From Smithella sp. (GTDB lineage: Bacteria > Desulfobacterota > Syntrophia > Syntrophales > Smithellaceae): a DNA stretch of 22,344 bases. Both the position numbers and the translations under genes were made by a program. The stretch spans positions 1 to 22,344 of the forward strand of contig JAAZOZ010000079.1 of NCBI GenBank assembly GCA_012797505.1, in the 5' to 3' direction. This document shows positions 7,466-16,475 of this stretch, in pieces (the stretch's first letter is position 1; every line of letters begins with the position of its first letter). The notes under the pieces are model-generated. The model was not told the origin of the DNA, searched no databases, and was given only the letters and a program-made list of their open reading frames with translations.

Positions 7466-8521
7466 GTGTCCCGGAGAACTGGAATTGTTAAGGATGGCCG
7501 ATACTTGCAGCATGCAACCGGCATGGATCACCCGGAAAGCCCCGAGCGGCTGGCGGCTGTTTATGAGATGCTGGACAACCCGCACATGTCCTGGAAATAT
7601 GAAAGCATTGAACCCCGCGAGGCCACTCACGAAGAAATCGCGTATGTCCATACGCTGCCTTACATTCGGGAGATTGCCGGCACCGCCGGGAAGGACTGCG
7701 TTTTTCTCGATTCCGATACCATTGCCGGGCCGGAAAGTTATGAAATCGCCAAACTGGCCGCAGGCGGCATGCTCAACGCCATCGACGCCGTCATGACCGG
7801 AAAGGCGGACAACGCTTTTGCGTTTGTGCGCCCTCCCGGCCATCACGCGGGCGCCGGAAATTCCGAAGGCTTCTGTATTTTTAATAATATTGCCATCGGC
7901 GCGATGCACACCATGAAAAAGCACGGCTTGAAAAAAATCCTGATTGTCGATTGGGACCTGCATCACGGCAACGGGACACAGAAAATGTTTTATTCCGACC
8001 GGCGGGTTTTATATTTTTCCACGCATCAATATCCCTATTATCCGGGTACGGGAAGCCTGCTGGAAATCGGCGAGGGCCAGGCGCTGGGCTATACAGTGAA
8101 TGTTCCTCTCCGGCGTGGAGCGGTCAACGGGACGTTCGTCTCGGTGTTTCGCAGGATTCTGGAGCCGATTGCCAATGCCTTTGCGCCGGAGTTGATTCTG
8201 GTCTCCGCGGGCTACGACATTTACTACCAGGATCCGCTGGGCGGGATGCGCGTCACGCCCGACGGATTTGCGGCAATGGCACGTGTATTGCTCAATATTG
8301 CCGACCGGAACTGTTCAGGGCGCGTGGTCGCCGTCCTGGAAGGCGGCTACCATACTGTGGGGCTGGCCCGTTCGGCAAAGGCGACACTGGAAGAGATGTT
8401 TGACGAAACGCATTGGACGGACCGGAAGCTGGAAGATTTGGAGCAGCATGCCGACGAGGAAAACAAACCGGTCATTCAATCGGTGATCAAGGGCATGCGG
8501 CCCTACTGGAATGTGTTTTAG
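7466..8521 (+). CDS. HDAC-family deacylase (AcuC/acetylpolyamine amidohydrolase-like)
   Basis: A 351-residue zinc amidohydrolase of the arginase/deacetylase fold, removing acyl groups from lysine side chains or acetylated polyamines. Family marks with numbering from GTG 7466: TGMDHPESPERL near the N-terminus, the charge-relay pair H126-H127 in RPPGHHAG, zinc ligands D164 and H166 in DWDLHHGNGTQ, zinc ligand D251 in SAGYDIYYQDPLGGM, and the transition-state tyrosine Y295 in LEGGYH. All catalytic residues are intact. GTG 7466 has GAAGGAAGG at good spacing; GTG 7460, four residues of context less well placed, is the alternative. Its stop TAG overlaps the GGAGGAG that precedes gatC, so it heads the gatCAB-mtnA unit. 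The true substrate cannot be told from sequence. Confidence 0.9.
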   Translation: MSRRTGIVKDGRYLQHATGMDHPESPERLAAVYEMLDNPHMSWKYESIEPREATHEEIAYVHTLPYIREIAGTAGKDCVFLDSDTIAGPESYEIAKLAAGGMLNAIDAVMTGKADNAFAFVRPPGHHAGAGNSEGFCIFNNIAIGAMHTMKKHGLKKILIVDWDLHHGNGTQKMFYSDRRVLYFSTHQYPYYPGTGSLLEIGEGQALGYTVNVPLRRGAVNGTFVSVFRRILEPIANAFAPELILVSAGYDIYYQDPLGGMRVTPDGFAAMARVLLNIADRNCSGRVVAVLEGGYHTVGLARSAKATLEEMFDETHWTDRKLEDLEQHADEENKPVIQSVIKGMRPYWNVF

Positions 8522-8530
8522 GAGGAGATT

Positions 8531-8818
8531 TTGAAGCTCAGCACAGCGGACGTCGAATACGTCGCCAAATTGGCGCGACTGGAAGTATCGGAGGCGGAAA
8601 AGGAAAAGTTGACCGCCCAGATCAACGACATTTTGCGCTACATCGATCAGCTCAACGAGCTTGACACGATGGGGGTGGCGCCGATGAGCCACGCGATTGC
8701 CGTGACCAATGCGTTTCGCGAAGACCGGGCGGCTCAATCCCTCGAGCCGGGAGACGCGCTGGCCAACGCGCCGGATGCGCGCGGCGAATTTTTCCGGGTT
8801 CCCAAGGTGATTGAATGA
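8531..8818 (+). CDS. gatC: Aspartyl/glutamyl-tRNA amidotransferase subunit C
   Basis: This 95-residue protein is GatC, the small scaffold that wraps around GatA and GatB in the complex converting Glu-tRNA(Gln) or Asp-tRNA(Asn) to the correctly amidated tRNA. Typical features are the N-terminal helical STADVEYVAKLARLEVSEAEKEKL, NDILRYIDQLNELDT, the PMSHA turn, REDRAA and the terminal FFRVPKVIE. The start is a TTG at 8531 set by GGAGGAG at 8521-8527; no ATG fits. The next gene, gatA, begins 126 bases further on, an unusually large gap for this operon. Length is normal for the family. Confidence 0.95.
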   Translation: MKLSTADVEYVAKLARLEVSEAEKEKLTAQINDILRYIDQLNELDTMGVAPMSHAIAVTNAFREDRAAQSLEPGDALANAPDARGEFFRVPKVIE

Positions 8819-8835
8819 CGCGCGCGGAGAAAGCG

Positions 8836-8850
8836 CCGCCCGCGCGGCGG
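8836..8850. repeat. GC hairpin in the gatC-gatA spacer
   Basis: CCGCC and GGCGG flank a five-base loop and are followed by TTT. The run of T is too short for a convincing rho-independent terminator; it may trim or attenuate readthrough into gatA. Confidence 0.3.
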
Positions 8851-8907
8851 TTTAAGCCGGTTTCCGGATAAAATTTCACACAAACGTGCCATCGGGCCGT
8901 AAAAAGA

Positions 8908-8919
8908 ACACAATTGTGT
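8908..8919. promoter_or_regulatory. 12-bp perfect palindrome upstream of gatA
   Basis: ACACAATTGTGT reads identically on both strands, 25 bases before ATG 8945. Its size and position suit a dimeric regulator, but no regulator is identified and a chance palindrome is possible. Confidence 0.3.
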
Positions 8920-8944
8920 CAACCCCCATTTTGTTGAGGCGTTT

Positions 8945-10401
8945 ATGGAGTTACATCAGTTCACCATTCATGCGCTGCAGGAAAAAATTCGAAACGGCGA
9001 GGTTTCGGCCCTGCAGATTGCTGAATCCGTTTTTTCGCGCATCGATGCCGTGGAAGGCCGTATCCATTCCTACATCCGTCTGATGAAGGAAGAAGCAATG
9101 GCTTCCGCCGCCCGGGCGGATGAGGGCATTCAAAAAGGGGATATTCAGCCTTTAACCGGCATCCCCATCGCCCTCAAGGACATTGTCTGCACCCGCGGCA
9201 TTCCAACCACGTGCGGCTCGCGCATGCTGCATCAATTTGTGCCGCCTTACAATGCGACGGCGGTGGAAAAGCTGGCTGCGGCAGGCGCAATCTTTGTCGG
9301 CAAGGCCAACATGGACGAATTCGCCATGGGGTCCTCCACGGAAACCTCGTACTTCGGTCCCACGCGCAATCCCTGGGACCTGGAACGCATTCCGGGCGGT
9401 TCCAGCGGCGGCTCGGCCACGGCGGTGGCCGCCGACGAATGCATCGCCTCCATCGGCTCCGATACGGGCGGCTCGATCCGCCAGCCGGCGGCGCTTTGCG
9501 GTGTCGTCGGAATGAAACCGACGTACGGCCGGGTGTCGCGTTTCGGCCTGATTGCCTTTGCCTCTTCGCTCGATCAGATCGGGCCCTTGACCAAGGATGT
9601 GGAAGACTGCGCGATCATGATGAATGTCCTGGCCGGTTACGACCCGAAAGAATCCACCTCGGTCAAAGCGGAAGTCCCCGATTACCGGCAGTTTGTCGGC
9701 CGCGATATCAAAGGGTGGAAAATCGGCATTCCCAAAGAATATTTCATCGATGGCATTGACCCGGAAGTTTCCGCCGCCGTCGCCAAGACGATTGAAACGG
9801 TCCGGCAGTGCGGCGCTTCCATTGTGGAGATTTCGCTCCCGCACACGAAGTACTGTGTGGCCGTGTATTACATCATCGCGCCGGCGGAGGCCTCCTCCAA
9901 CCTGGCGCGCTACGACGGCGTCCGGTACGGTTTCCGGGCGGCCGATGCCCGGGACCTGTCCGAGATGTATCAGAAGACCAGAAGGCAGGGATTCGGCGCG
10001 GAGGTCAAGCGCCGCATCATGATTGGAACCTACGCTCTGTCCGCCGGATACTACGATGCTTACTACGGCAAAGCCTCGCAGGTGCGGGCGCTGATCCGCC
10101 GGGATTTCGACGAGGCTTTTGCCCGATGCGATGTCGTCCTCACGCCCACGACGCCGACGCCCGCTTTTAAAATCGGCGAGAAAACAGACGATCCGCTGCA
10201 GATGTATCTTTCCGACATTTTTACGATCTCGGCCAATCTGGCGGGGATTCCCGGCATCTCCGTGCCGTGCGGCTTCAGCACATCCGGGCTGCCGATCGGC
10301 GTCCAGTTCCTGGCGGGTCATTTTGAGGAGGGGAAGCTGCTGCAAGCGGCTTCGGCGTATGAAAAAAGCGCCGCCGTGGAAAAAAGGAGGCCTGCTTTAT
10401 A

Positions 10402-10402
<1 letters not shown>
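8945..10402 (+). CDS. gatA: Glutamyl-tRNA(Gln)/aspartyl-tRNA(Asn) amidotransferase subunit A
   Basis: The 485-residue amidase-signature subunit hydrolyses glutamine and channels ammonia to GatB. The Ser-cisSer-Lys triad is intact: K78 in GIPIALKD, the cis-serine S153 in PGGSSGGSA, and the nucleophile S177 in GSDTGGSIRQPA. KPTYGRVSRFGLIAFASSLDQIGP and the C-terminal GIPGISVPCGF and GLPIGVQF segments are typical, as is the length. ATG 8945 has GAGG five bases upstream. Its stop TAA overlaps ATG of gatB by one base (TAATG), so the two subunits are translationally coupled. Confidence 0.97.
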
Positions 10403-11842
<1,440 letters not shown>

Positions 11843-11856
<14 letters not shown>

Positions 11857-12892
11857 AACGGTTTTCTGGAAAAAAAACGCAGTGGTCCTGATCGACCAGA
11901 ACGCTCTGCCTCTTGTGGAGCGGCAGGTGGTCTGCTCCGACTACCGGCAGGTGATTGCCGCCATCCGGGATTTGACGGTGCGCGGCGCTCCGGCCATCGG
12001 CGTGGCCGCCGCCATGGGCGCGGCGCTGGGAGCGCTTGCGTTTGCTTCGGAACCCATCGAAAAATTCAAAAAAAAATTCAACGTGCTCTGCGATGAAATC
12101 GCAGCCGCCAGACCCACGGCCCGTAATCTTTTCTGGGCGCTGGAGCGGATGAAAAAGCATCTGGACGAAGTTGCTTGTTCGGGAAAGAGAAATCCGGCCC
12201 GCGAGCTGGTCCGGGAGGCGAAGCGCATCTGCGCCGAAGATATTGCCATCAACCGGGAGATGGGCCGCCGCGGCGCGGCGCTTTTTTCCCACGGCGACCA
12301 TGTTCTTACGCACTGCAATGCCGGCGCATTGGCTACGGCAGGCTACGGCACTGCGCTGGGCGTCATCCGGGCGGCGCACGCCGAGGGCAAGAAACTGCAC
12401 ATCTATGTGGATGAAACGCGTCCGGTTCTACAGGGGGCAAGGCTTACCGCCTGGGAAATGAAGAAGGAAAAAATTCCCGCCACGCTGATTTGCGACAACA
12501 TGGCGGGATCTCTGATGCGTCAGGGAAAAATCAGCAAGGTCATTGTCGGCGCCGACCGCATCGCGGCCAACGGAGACGCGGCCAATAAAATCGGGACGTA
12601 TCCGCTGGCCGTTCTGGCGCGGGCTCACCGGATTCCTTTCTATATTGCCGCCCCGGTTTCCACGTTTGATTTTTCGATCAAAACGGGAGAGGACATTCCC
12701 ATTGAAGAGAGACAGGCGGACGAAGTGACGACGTTTCGGGGCGCGCAGGCCGCCCCGAAGGGGATGAAAGTGTACAATCCGGCGTTTGATGTAACGCCGG
12801 CGCGGCTGATTACGGCGATGATCACGGAAAGAGGCGTCCTGACGCCGCCCTTCCCGGCGGCCATCGCCCGCCTGAAGCGATTTGTTCCATGA
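11843..12892 (+). CDS. mtnA: S-methyl-5-thioribose-1-phosphate isomerase
   Basis: This 349-residue enzyme of the eIF2B-like isomerase family converts 5-methylthioribose-1-phosphate to the ribulose form in methionine salvage. Signatures: VRGAPAIGVAAAMG, RPTARNLFWAL, THCNAGALATAGYGTALGVIRAA with catalytic C158, DETRPVLQGARLTAWE, CDNMAGSLM, VVGADRIAANGDAANKIGTY-like VGADRIAANGD with catalytic D238, and FYIAAPVSTFD with IPIEERQ-DEV. ATG 11843 lies within gatB and inside the repeat; an in-frame ATG at 11801 would add 14 residues of repeat-derived sequence unlike other MtnA proteins. Neither start has a clear ribosome site, so coupling to gatB is likely. No other methionine-salvage gene is visible nearby, unless the HDAC-family or HAD genes take part, which nothing shows. 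Confidence 0.93.
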
Positions 12893-12909
12893 TGAATCAT
12901 AAGTATTGC

Positions 12910-12980
12910 GTCATTCCCGCGCAGGCGGGAATCCAGATTTTCTCAAACTTTCCTGGATTTCAGATCATGCGCAGAATGAC
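12910..12980. repeat. Palindromic extragenic repeat, two-armed copy
   Basis: The left arm (12910-12936) is GTC, an 8-bp stem ATTCCCGC / GCGGGAAT around the loop GCAG, then CCAG. The right arm (12953-12980) is a degraded inverted copy: CTGGATT matches AATCCAG and terminal GAATGAC matches GTCATTC. It lies 17 bases after the mtnA stop. The left arm translates to VIPAQAGIQ, a string I recall from extragenic repeats in many proteobacteria. Confidence 0.7.
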
Positions 12981-13018
12981 CAGATTTAGGTTTTGCTGCA
13001 AGACAGGAATACAGGAAT

Positions 13019-13633
13019 ATGAAACTGCTGCTTTTTGATTTTGACGGCGTTTTAGTGGATTCGCTGGACGTTTATGAAAAAACGGTGACGGATTGCCTCA
13101 GCGCGATCGGCCGGCCGCTCGCGCGCGGTCGGGAAGAGTTCCTGGAGCTTTTTGAGGGCAACTTTTACCAGTCGCTCGAAGACAAGGGCGTGGACATGAA
13201 AAAGTTTTCGGACGCGTCCGTGGACATTCTGGCAAAAGTCCGTTACGCCGACATGAAGCCTTTTCACGCAATCCGGCCGGTGCTGCAGGAACTGAAGAAA
13301 AACCATCCCCTGATCATCATCTCGTCCAATGACGCGCCGACGATCAAAGAAGCCCTGCGCCTGTATGATTTCAACGGGATTTTTGACGATATTCTGGGGT
13401 GCGATTTCATGCTGAGCAAAAAGGACAAGATCCTTCACGTCATTCAGAAATACAACGTCACCCTGCAGGATATTTATTACATCGGCGACACGACCGGCGA
13501 TATGAAAGAAGGCAAGCAGGCCGGCGTCAAAACCGTGGCGGTGACCTGGGGCTGGCATTCCCGGGAAAAACTGGCCGCGACCGGTCCCGATTACCTGCTG
13601 GACCGGCCGGAAGATCTGCTGCAACTCAACTGA
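13019..13633 (+). CDS. HAD-superfamily phosphatase (phosphoglycolate phosphatase-like)
   Basis: A 204-residue HAD hydrolase, subfamily IA by its helical cap after motif 1. Nucleophile D7 and acid D9 lie in LLFDFDGVLVDS; motif 2 is IISSND (100-105); motif 3 lysine is K134/K135 in LSKKDK; motif 4 is YIGDTTGDM with D157 and D161. GVKTVAVTWGWHS and PDYLLDRPEDLLQL resemble phosphoglycolate phosphatase and related enzymes, but the substrate cannot be told. ATG 13019 follows directly on a tandem ACAGGAAT ACAGGAAT (13003-13018), whose GGAA is the only ribosome-site-like element. The gene is separated from mtnA by a palindromic repeat and ends 10 bases before another repeat. Confidence 0.85.
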   Translation: MKLLLFDFDGVLVDSLDVYEKTVTDCLSAIGRPLARGREEFLELFEGNFYQSLEDKGVDMKKFSDASVDILAKVRYADMKPFHAIRPVLQELKKNHPLIIISSNDAPTIKEALRLYDFNGIFDDILGCDFMLSKKDKILHVIQKYNVTLQDIYYIGDTTGDMKEGKQAGVKTVAVTWGWHSREKLAATGPDYLLDRPEDLLQLN

Positions 13634-13643
13634 AATTTTTGTC

Positions 13644-13662
13644 TTCAACCTTCAGTCTTCAG
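13644..13662. repeat. Copy of the CTTCAACCTTCAGTCTT repeat
   Basis: TTCAACCTTCAGTCTT at 13644-13659 recurs in inverted orientation at 20389-20404, and CCTTCAGTCTTCAG at 13649-13662 recurs directly at 20488-20501. All copies lie at the 3' end of a gene. Confidence 0.65.
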
Positions 13663-13673
13663 TCTAATCCCCT

Positions 13674-13687
13674 TAAGCTTAAGCTTA
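13674..13687. promoter_or_regulatory. 14-bp palindrome, candidate operator of the toxin-antitoxin pair
   Basis: TAAGCTTAAGCTTA is a perfect palindrome 68 bases before the antitoxin start. TTGTAA (13692-13697) and TATTTA (13715-13720), 17 bases apart, form a weak promoter just downstream. Phd-type antitoxins normally repress their own promoter through palindromes, so this is a plausible site, not a proven one. Confidence 0.4.
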
Positions 13688-13755
13688 TTTCTTGTAAGGC
13701 AAGAGAAATAATGCTATTTATGGCACACAATAGAGCACTAAAAAGGAGATTAAAG

Positions 13756-14037
13756 ATGACACAAATAAGCCCTTCGGAAGATATTCGTTCCGTAACGGAA
13801 CTAAAGCGCAATACTCGTGAAATTTTGAATCATTTACATGCCACGGGGAGGCCCGTGATCCTGACGGTCAACGGCAGAGCTGATTCGGTTCTGCTCGACG
13901 TCAGGCAATATGAAAAAAACCTGCGAGCAGTGAACCTTGCAAAACTCATAGCGCCTGCCGAACAGGACGTGGAAAAGGGAAAAATCCGTTCCGCGCAGGA
14001 GTTTTTGAAGGAATTCAAGCGTGAAAAAGAAATATAA
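13756..14037 (+). CDS. Phd/YefM-family antitoxin
   Basis: A 93-residue antitoxin. The N-terminal DNA-binding Phd/YefM fold is seen as DIRSVTELKRNTREILNHL, HATGRPVILTVNGRADSVLLDVRQYEK; the C-terminal part (about 60-93), rich in K and E, would be the toxin-neutralising tail. It should bind the ParE/RelE-type toxin encoded next and repress the shared promoter. ATG 13756 has AAAGGAG at ideal spacing. The stop overlaps the toxin GTG by 17 bases, the usual coupled arrangement. The pair follows a repeat-containing spacer and looks more AT-rich than its neighbours, consistent with horizontal acquisition. Confidence 0.9.
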   Translation: MTQISPSEDIRSVTELKRNTREILNHLHATGRPVILTVNGRADSVLLDVRQYEKNLRAVNLAKLIAPAEQDVEKGKIRSAQEFLKEFKREKEI

Positions 14038-14338
14038 AGTTGATATTACCGCCACGGCCGAGGCGGATATTGCTGAATTATGGGATTACATTGCCCAGGA
14101 CAACCCTGACGCCGCAACCTCTTTTATCCTTCAGCTTGAAGAACAAATTGCTTCGCTGGAACAATATCCTGAACGTTGTCCGCTCATTCCGGAAAATGAA
14201 TTCCTGGACCGAAGCTATCGTCATCTGCTTTTTGGCAATTATCGAACGATCTTTAAAATGATCGATACTCAGGTCATTATCCTGCGGGTCATCCATGGAG
14301 CGCGATTGCTGGCTTTGCAAACGGCGACGGCCCCTTAA
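14021..14338 (+). CDS. ParE/RelE-family toxin
   Basis: A 105-residue toxin of the RelE/ParE superfamily: VDITATAEADIAELWDYIAQDNPDAA, then LEEQIASLEQYPERCPLIPENEFL, YRHLLFGNYRTIFKMIDTQVIILRVIHGAR. The final HGAR element and the central arginines are typical. Sequence alone does not say whether the target is gyrase (ParE) or ribosome-bound mRNA (RelE); the AEADI-ELWDYIA start is more ParE-like. GTG 14021 has AAGGA at spacing 8. It ends 35 bases from the convergent DUF2442 gene, and no clear terminator lies between them. Confidence 0.88.
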   Translation: MKKKYKVDITATAEADIAELWDYIAQDNPDAATSFILQLEEQIASLEQYPERCPLIPENEFLDRSYRHLLFGNYRTIFKMIDTQVIILRVIHGARLLALQTATAP

Positions 14339-14373
14339 AAAAGTCCATCTACACTTACACTTCGCGGGCGGAG

Positions 14374-14661
14374 CTAAGCGGCTTTTTCTTTTGTCCGAGG
14401 GGCGGCTGCGCCCTGTAAAAGTCCTTGCGTTGTAAGATCCTCATCAAGGCGCGGCCAGTGTATTCCATATCCGGCGCCCGAAACATGCCATTGGGCCCGT
14501 TGGGCCGGTGTGGCATGCAGCAGCCGGGGGAACCATGCCAATGGCACCGTTATGGTTCGCCCATCGAAAAGATCGACACTGATGACGTCATCATTGATAT
14601 GCACATCCCGGACACGCTCTCCCGATTTAGGTTCCAAAGTAGTCATTCCATGCCATTTCAT
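14374..14661 (-). CDS. DUF2442 domain protein
   Basis: A 95-residue protein of the DUF2442 family, of unknown biochemistry. The core is VRDVHINDDVISVDLFDGRTITVPLAWFPRLLHATPAQRAQW, followed by GYGIHWPRLDEDLTTQGLLQG. DUF2442 genes often accompany DUF4160 or toxin-antitoxin genes; here a Phd-ParE pair converges on it, but no DUF4160 is visible. ATG 14661 overlaps the stop of the ACT-domain gene by one base (TAATG), which suggests translational coupling; an internal ATG at 14646 is an alternative. Confidence 0.75.
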   Translation of the reverse strand: MKWHGMTTLEPKSGERVRDVHINDDVISVDLFDGRTITVPLAWFPRLLHATPAQRAQWHVSGAGYGIHWPRLDEDLTTQGLLQGAAAPRTKEKAA

Positions 14662-15092
14662 TAGAACTCATAAAGTTTTGATCCCGGCACGACGGTGAAT
14701 TTGTGTTTCAGGAGCACCTCGATGGCTTTTTCGGGAGCGTCGAAGCGGAAGATGATGACGGCGTTCAGGCCGCTTTTTTCCACGAAGGCGTACAGGTATT
14801 CCACGTTGATGGTTTCCCGGTTCAAAACTTCCATGATGCTGTGGAGCCCGCCCGGCTGATCGGGGACTTCCACGGCGACGACGACGGTTTTGCTGACGCG
14901 GAAACCGGCTTCCCTGAGAACCTTGTTGGTTTTCTCCACGTCATTCACGATCAGGCGCAAAATGCCGAAATCCGCCGTTTCCGCGAGCGACAGGGTGCGG
15001 ATGTTGATGTTGTTTTCCTTCAGGATGCGCGTGGCGTGCTCCAGCGTGCCGGGTTTGTTTTCCAGAAAAACCGAGATTTGTTCTACCTTCAT
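14661..15092 (-). CDS. Double ACT-domain amino-acid/aryl-acid-binding protein
   Basis: A 143-residue protein made of two ACT domains, about 3-68 (QISVFLENKPGTLEHATRILKENNINIRTLSLAE) and 70-140 (VVVAVEVPDQPGGLHSIMEVLNRETINVEYLYAFVE). ACT pairs bind small ligands, usually amino acids, at domain interfaces. This architecture is commonly found beside paaK in anaerobic bacteria and is thought to be an accessory or ligand sensor for the acyl-CoA ligase. ATG 15092 is preceded by GGAGG; the in-frame ATG at 15107 overlaps that site and was rejected. It lies downstream of paaK, separated by 84 bases containing a 22-bp perfect palindrome. Confidence 0.88.
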   Translation of the reverse strand: MKVEQISVFLENKPGTLEHATRILKENNINIRTLSLAETADFGILRLIVNDVEKTNKVLREAGFRVSKTVVVAVEVPDQPGGLHSIMEVLNRETINVEYLYAFVEKSGLNAVIIFRFDAPEKAIEVLLKHKFTVVPGSKLYEF

Positions 15093-15129
15093 GTATAATT
15101 CCTCCATAGTTTTTAAGTTCGTGGCGGTC

Positions 15130-15151
15130 GGGAACGGTCGCGACCGTTCCC
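15130..15151. repeat. 22-bp perfect palindrome between paaK and the ACT-domain gene
   Basis: GGGAACGGTCG is followed directly by its exact complement CGACCGTTCCC. As RNA it would make a 9-bp stem with a tetraloop. No T-run follows on either strand, so it is not a standard terminator. It may be a dispersed repeat or a processing/stability hairpin that sets the ratio of the two proteins. Confidence 0.7.
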
Positions 15152-15176
15152 TGCAAAGGGATGAACCGATACTTTA

Positions 15177-16475
15177 TCAGATGGTGCGCCTGTCGATTAC
15201 CTTCTTTCCGCTTTCTTTCAGCGTCTGCGGGGCCACCAGCTTCACGCGCGGCGAAATGCTCAGGTAATCTTTCATGTCCTTGACGATGCGTTTTTCAATA
15301 GTCTGCAGCTCCTTGACGCCGCCCGCTTCGCCGAAGAATTTTTCGCCGACTTCCACGTGCAGTTCGACGGCATCCAGCGCGCCCACTTTGTCGATGATCA
15401 GCTGATAATCCGGCTCGACGCCGTCAATCGCCTTCAGGATGGCTTCCACCTGCGCGGGGAAGATATTGATGCCGCGGATGGTCAGCATGTCGTCGCTTCT
15501 TTTCAGCACGCGCTCCATCCGAATGTGCGTGCGGCCGCAGCGGCAGGGTTCGGGAATCAGGCGGGAGATCTCGCCCGAACGGTAGCGGACCAGCGGGAAA
15601 GCTTCTCTCGTCAGGCTGGTAAAGACCAGTTCTCCCTCTTCCCCTTCGGGCAGGACGTCGCCGGTTTCCGGATGGATGGTTTCAACGATAAAATGATCTT
15701 CATAGATATGCATTCCGCGCCGGCCTTCCAGACACTCCATGGCAATGCCCGGCCCCATCATTTCCGAAAGGCCGAAGATGTTGAGCGCTTTGATGTTGAA
15801 GGCGTCTTCAATGGCGTCGCGGGTGGCGTTGCTCCAGAGCTCGGCGCCGAAGATGCCCACCCGCAGTTGCAGGGATTGCATATCCACGCCCATGGCCCTT
15901 CCTTCCTCGGCCAGATGCAGGGCGAAGGATGGCGTGGCGCACAGCACCGTCGGGCCGAAATCCTGGAGGATCGTGATTTGCCGCTTGGTGTTGCCGTCCG
16001 AGATGGGGATGACGCTGGCGCCGATTTTTTCGATGCCGTAGTGCAGCCCGAGGCCGCCGGGGAGCAGACCGTAGCCAAAGGCGTTGTGGACCATGTCGTT
16101 TTTGGTCAGCCCCGCGGCCGCCAGGGAGCGGGCGGTCAGATCCGTCCAGGTGTCCAGGTCGCGCCTTGTGTAGCTGAACACGGAGGACCGGCCGGAGGTT
16201 CCGGAGGAGGCGTGCAGCCTCACGATGTTGCTCATCGGAACGGCAAAAAGGCCGAAGGGATAGTTGTTGCGCAAATCCTCGCGGGTGGTGAAGGGAAGCT
16301 TTTTTAAGTCCTCCAGAGAGCGGATGGCGTCCGGCGATATTTTGGCGGCGGCAAACGACTTTTTGTAAAAACAGACCGTTGCGCAAACGCGCTGCAGAAC
16401 CTGCTGGAGTCTTTTGATTTGCAGGGCTTTCAGAGCTTCACGCGGCAGGGTTTCAAACTCATCATTGTACATCAT
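15177..16475 (-). CDS. paaK: Phenylacetate-CoA ligase family enzyme
   Basis: A 432-residue AMP-forming acyl-CoA ligase, normal length for PaaK. It activates phenylacetate or a related aryl acid to its CoA thioester with ATP. The phosphate-binding loop is HASSGTSGRSSVF (88-100); DMVHNAFGYGLLPGGLGLHYG, NIFGLSEMMGPGIAMEC and the hinge region VRYRSGEISRLIPEPCRCGRTHIRMERVLKRSDDMLTIRG spread over about 290-340 are all typical, and the last catalytic lysine lies in ESGKKVIDRR. Start ATG 16475 (or 16472) has AAGGAAG upstream. It heads the paaK-ACT-DUF2442 unit; no phenylacetate oxygenase genes are present, which suits anaerobic aryl-acid or amino-acid fermentation, with indole-acetate or hydroxyphenylacetate as alternatives. 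Confidence 0.92.
   Translation of the reverse strand: MMYNDEFETLPREALKALQIKRLQQVLQRVCATVCFYKKSFAAAKISPDAIRSLEDLKKLPFTTREDLRNNYPFGLFAVPMSNIVRLHASSGTSGRSSVFSYTRRDLDTWTDLTARSLAAAGLTKNDMVHNAFGYGLLPGGLGLHYGIEKIGASVIPISDGNTKRQITILQDFGPTVLCATPSFALHLAEEGRAMGVDMQSLQLRVGIFGAELWSNATRDAIEDAFNIKALNIFGLSEMMGPGIAMECLEGRRGMHIYEDHFIVETIHPETGDVLPEGEEGELVFTSLTREAFPLVRYRSGEISRLIPEPCRCGRTHIRMERVLKRSDDMLTIRGINIFPAQVEAILKAIDGVEPDYQLIIDKVGALDAVELHVEVGEKFFGEAGGVKELQTIEKRIVKDMKDYLSISPRVKLVAPQTLKESGKKVIDRRTI

Noticed and set aside
9152..10345. A 397-residue minus-strand ORF opposite gatA
   Set aside because: It is an antisense shadow of an unmistakable gatA with arginine/histidine-rich composition and no motif.
13399..13755. 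N-terminal extension of the antitoxin frame into the HAD gene
   Set aside because: The extension is an out-of-frame shadow of the HAD gene; a good ribosome site marks ATG 13756.
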